Source: Streptomyces smyrnaeus
GTDB lineage: Bacteria; Actinomycetota; Actinomycetes; Streptomycetales; Streptomycetaceae
DNA: 64,000 nt
Reading direction: 5' to 3'
Assembly: GCF_017676345.1 (NCBI RefSeq)
Contig: NZ_JAFFZM010000006.1
Location: 287,516 to 351,515, forward strand
Shown: piece after piece, positions 61,854 to 64,000 of the stretch
How the letters are laid out: every line of letters starts with the position of its first letter
Numbering within the stretch: the first letter of the stretch is position 1
Notes under the pieces: generated by a model
What the model was told of the DNA's origin: nothing
The model's database searches: none
The model's input: only the letters and a program-made list of their open reading frames with translations
Position numbers and translations under genes: made by a program

Positions 61854-63125
61854 TTGGATCTGAAGACCGTGGCCAGGGACAAGCTCAAGTGGGAGACGAT
61901 CCGGGGGGACAGCCGTGCCCAGCTCATAGGCGGATCGGCCGTCGGGCTGGTGGTGCTGCTGGTCGTACTGCTGCTCACGCTGACCACCTGCGGCGGTGGC
62001 GGCGGCTCCGGGGCCCGCGCGGACACCAAGGATGCCGACAAGCCGGCGAAGGGTCCGTCCGAGGCGGTGGTGACCGTCGCGCCCAAGGACGGCGCCGAGG
62101 ACGTCAAGACCTCCGGGGCGCTCAAGGTCTCGGCCGCCAAGGGCAAGCTGACCAAGGTGACGGTCCAGGACAGCAAGGGCAAGAAGGTCAAGGGCAAGCT
62201 CGCCGACGGCGGCACCGAGTGGCGGCCGGCCACCCACCTGGCGGCGGGTACGAAGTACACGGTGGACGCCGTGGCCAAGGACTCCGAGGGCCGCGCCTCG
62301 GCCAAGCACGCAGCATTCACCACCTTCGTCCCGCAGAACACCTTCGTCGGCTACTTCACGCCGGAGAACGGTGACAAGGTCGGTGCCGGCATGCCGTTCT
62401 CGATCAACTTCAACCGGCCGGTCGCCAACCGCGCGGCCGTCGAGAAGGCGATATCCGTCTCCGCCGACCCCCAGGTGGAGGTGGCGGGCCACTGGTTCGG
62501 CAACCAGCGGCTGGACTTCCGCCCCGAGGAGTACTGGAAGTCCGGCACCAAGGTCACCGTCGACCTCAACCTGAGCGGCGTCGAAGGCTCCGAGGGCGTC
62601 TACGGAACGCAGCGCAAGACGGTGAAGTTCACCGTCGGCAGGCAGCAGGTCAGCGTCGTGGACGCGAAGAAGAAGACGATGACCGTCACCCGGGACGGCA
62701 AGAAGCTCAAGACCATCCCGATCACCTCCGGCCGCCCGGCCAACCCGACCTACAACGGCAAGATGGTCATCAGCGAGAAGCACGAGGTCACCCGGATGAA
62801 CGGGGAGACCGTGGGCTTCGGTGGCGAGTACGACATCAAGGACGTGCCGCACGCGATGCGCCTGAGCACCTCGGGCACCTTCATCCACGGCAACTACTGG
62901 ATGGCCAAATACCAGTTCGGCAAGGTCAACGGCAGCCACGGGTGCATAGGCCTGTTCGACATGCGCGGCGGCGGCGCCAACGGCTCACCCGGCGCCTGGT
63001 TCTTCCAGAACTCGCTGGTCGGTGACGTGGTGGAGGTCAAGAACTCCGCGGACGAGACGATCAAGCCCGACAACGGCCTCAACGGCTGGAACATGTCCTG
63101 GGAGAAGTGGACGGCGCCGCAGTAG
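61854..63125 (+). CDS. L,D-transpeptidase with Ig-like domains (copy 2)
   Basis: 423 residues: cytosolic basic head, TM or lipoprotein signal (GLVVLLVVLLLTLTTC, Cys about 45), Gly-rich linker, two Ig-like domains, and a YkuD domain with SHGCIGL (catalytic C364). The TTG at 61854 (MDLKTVARDKLKW) is chosen because GAGGGG (61838-61843) lies 10 bases upstream and no ATG or GTG in frame gives a better fit; a 31-residue longer frame exists. Tandem paralogue of the preceding gene, but more Lys-rich. 3-3 peptidoglycan cross-linking. Confidence 0.9.
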   Translation: MDLKTVARDKLKWETIRGDSRAQLIGGSAVGLVVLLVVLLLTLTTCGGGGGSGARADTKDADKPAKGPSEAVVTVAPKDGAEDVKTSGALKVSAAKGKLTKVTVQDSKGKKVKGKLADGGTEWRPATHLAAGTKYTVDAVAKDSEGRASAKHAAFTTFVPQNTFVGYFTPENGDKVGAGMPFSINFNRPVANRAAVEKAISVSADPQVEVAGHWFGNQRLDFRPEEYWKSGTKVTVDLNLSGVEGSEGVYGTQRKTVKFTVGRQQVSVVDAKKKTMTVTRDGKKLKTIPITSGRPANPTYNGKMVISEKHEVTRMNGETVGFGGEYDIKDVPHAMRLSTSGTFIHGNYWMAKYQFGKVNGSHGCIGLFDMRGGGANGSPGAWFFQNSLVGDVVEVKNSADETIKPDNGLNGWNMSWEKWTAPQ

Positions 63126-63149
63126 GCCCCGAGGGCTGTCTGCCGCGTG

Positions 63150-63182
63150 GGCCCCGGCGCTGTGAGGAACGGCACCGGGGCC
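63150..63182 (+). terminator. Hairpin after L,D-transpeptidase 2
   Basis: Arms GGCCCCGG (63150-63157) and CCGGGGCC (63175-63182) pair perfectly with a 17-base loop, 25 bases after the stop. Confidence 0.55.
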
Positions 63183-63190
63183 GCGTCGCG

Positions 63191-63202
63191 TAACGGCCGT
63201 TA
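63191..63202. promoter_or_regulatory. Palindrome TAACGGCCGTTA before the crotonase gene
   Basis: Perfect 12-bp palindrome ending 11 bases before the ATG. GTTAAC recurs just after the start. Position overlaps the expected transcription start, so repressor binding here would block expression. Candidate TetR-type operator. Confidence 0.45.
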
Positions 63203-63212
63203 ACCTCCCTGT

Positions 63213-64000
63213 ATGACGGTTAACGAACCCAGCGGCGCCACCGCGCGCCTAGAGGTCGCCGACGGCGTCGGCACCATCCGGCTCGACCGGCCGAAGATGA
63301 ACGCCCTCGACATCGCCACCCAGGACCTGTTGCGCGAGCTCGCCGAGGAGGCGGCGCGCCGCGAGGACGTGCGGGCCGTGGTGCTCTACGGCGGTGCGAA
63401 GGTGTTCGCGGCCGGGGCGGACATCAAGGAGATGCGCGAGATGGACCACGCCGCGATGGTCCTGCGCTCGCGGGGACTTCAGGAGGCGTTCACCGCTGTC
63501 GCCCGTATCCCCAAGCCCGTCGCGGCGGCCGTCACCGGCTACGCGCTCGGCGGCGGCTGCGAACTGGCGCTGTGCGCCGACGTCCGGTTCGCCGGTGAGA
63601 GCGCCAAGTTGGGCCAGCCGGAGATCCTGCTGGGACTGATCCCCGGCGCCGGCGGCACCCAGCGGCTGTCCCGGCTGGTGGGCCCGGCCAAGGCGAAGGA
63701 CCTCATCTTCACCGGGCGCACGGTCGCGGCCGACGAGGCCGCCCGGATCGGTCTGGTCGACCATGTGGTGCCGGACTCGGAGGTCTACGAGCAGGCACAC
63801 GCCTGGGCGGCCCGGCTGGCGCGGGGTCCGGCGCTGGCGCTGCGCGCGGCCAAGGAGACGGTCGACTTCGGTCTCGAGGCGGACATCGAGACCGGGCTGG
63901 CGCTCGAACGCAACTGGTTCGCCGGGCTGTTCGCGACGGAGGACCGGGAGATCGGTATGCGCAGCTTCGTCGAGGAGGGGCCGGGCAAGGCGAAGTTCCG
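63213..64000 (+). CDS. Enoyl-CoA hydratase/isomerase family protein (partial, cut by window end)
   Basis: The first 262 residues of a crotonase-fold enzyme; no stop before the window ends. Oxyanion-hole segments AAGADIKEM and YALGGGCELALCADVRF are present, and both catalytic glutamates of hydratases are conserved: E117 (GGGCE) and E137 (GQPEILLGLIPGAGGTQRL). Hydration of 2-enoyl-CoA in fatty-acid or amino-acid breakdown is expected. ATG at 63213; a family member is about 255-265 residues, so only the end is missing. Possibly controlled by the palindrome just upstream. Confidence 0.92.
   Translation, partial: MTVNEPSGATARLEVADGVGTIRLDRPKMNALDIATQDLLRELAEEAARREDVRAVVLYGGAKVFAAGADIKEMREMDHAAMVLRSRGLQEAFTAVARIPKPVAAAVTGYALGGGCELALCADVRFAGESAKLGQPEILLGLIPGAGGTQRLSRLVGPAKAKDLIFTGRTVAADEAARIGLVDHVVPDSEVYEQAHAWAARLARGPALALRAAKETVDFGLEADIETGLALERNWFAGLFATEDREIGMRSFVEEGPGKAKF

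Overview
The window is high-GC actinobacterial chromosome, almost certainly Streptomyces. The evidence is strong third-position G/C bias, frequent GTG and some TTG starts, adjacent genes for the filament-growth coiled-coil proteins FilP and Scy, a GlgE-TreS-Mak-GlgB operon, an LAETG (SrtE-type) surface protein, and intergenic words typical of streptomycetes. From memory, the gene order follows the S. coelicolor SCO5389-SCO5459 region closely. This is core chromosome, not a mobile island: I see no integrase, transposase, CRISPR array, rRNA or tRNA.

Layout. 0-2.5 kb: a small hypothetical gene, a luciferase-like oxidoreductase and a small Cys/His protein. 2.5-6.6 kb: two tandem, homologous ABC exporter cassettes (ATPase then permease). 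6.8-11.7 kb: filP and scy. 11.9-14.8 kb: methylmalonyl-CoA epimerase, thiolase and meaB. 14.8-17.8 kb: a PepSY protein divergent from an OmpR-type two-component system. 17.9-22.4 kb: a MarR regulator, three overlapping AIM24-family genes, two DUF3817 membrane proteins around a thiamine-binding-type protein, and another MarR. 22.6-26.6 kb: icmA, an OFA-type transporter with an overlapping 43-residue membrane protein, and a TetR regulator. 26.8-31.2 kb: a thioredoxin/TPR protein, a 680-base non-coding leader, then a three-gene envelope operon (DUF6230, DUF6114, secreted Ser/Asp/Lys-rich protein).

31.3-37.6 kb: central carbon genes pta-ackA-pyk on the minus strand, divergent from pfkA. 37.7-41.0 kb: a large unrecognised winged-helix/PD-(D/E)XK-like protein and a tail-anchored Ser/Thr kinase. 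41.1-44.2 kb: an MFS exporter divergent from a LysR regulator, then the LAETG surface protein. 44.4-48.4 kb: a CitB/DcuR-type two-component system divergent from dctA. 48.4-56.0 kb: the glgE-treS-mak-glgB operon. 56.6-64 kb: secreted M4 metalloprotease, MFS exporter, two paralogous L,D-transpeptidases and a crotonase-family gene cut by the window end.

Several blocks work together. Epimerase, thiolase, MeaB and IcmA handle acyl-CoA and C4 branched-chain metabolism with B12. Pta-AckA-Pyk-PfkA form a glycolysis/acetate node. TreS, Mak, GlgE and GlgB convert trehalose through maltose and maltose-1-phosphate to branched alpha-glucan. FilP/Scy, the L,D-transpeptidases and the surface protein serve the envelope and tip growth. 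The least understood parts are the DUF6230/DUF6114 operon with its long leader, the AIM24 triplet, and the putative nuclease-fold protein at 37.7-39.7 kb.
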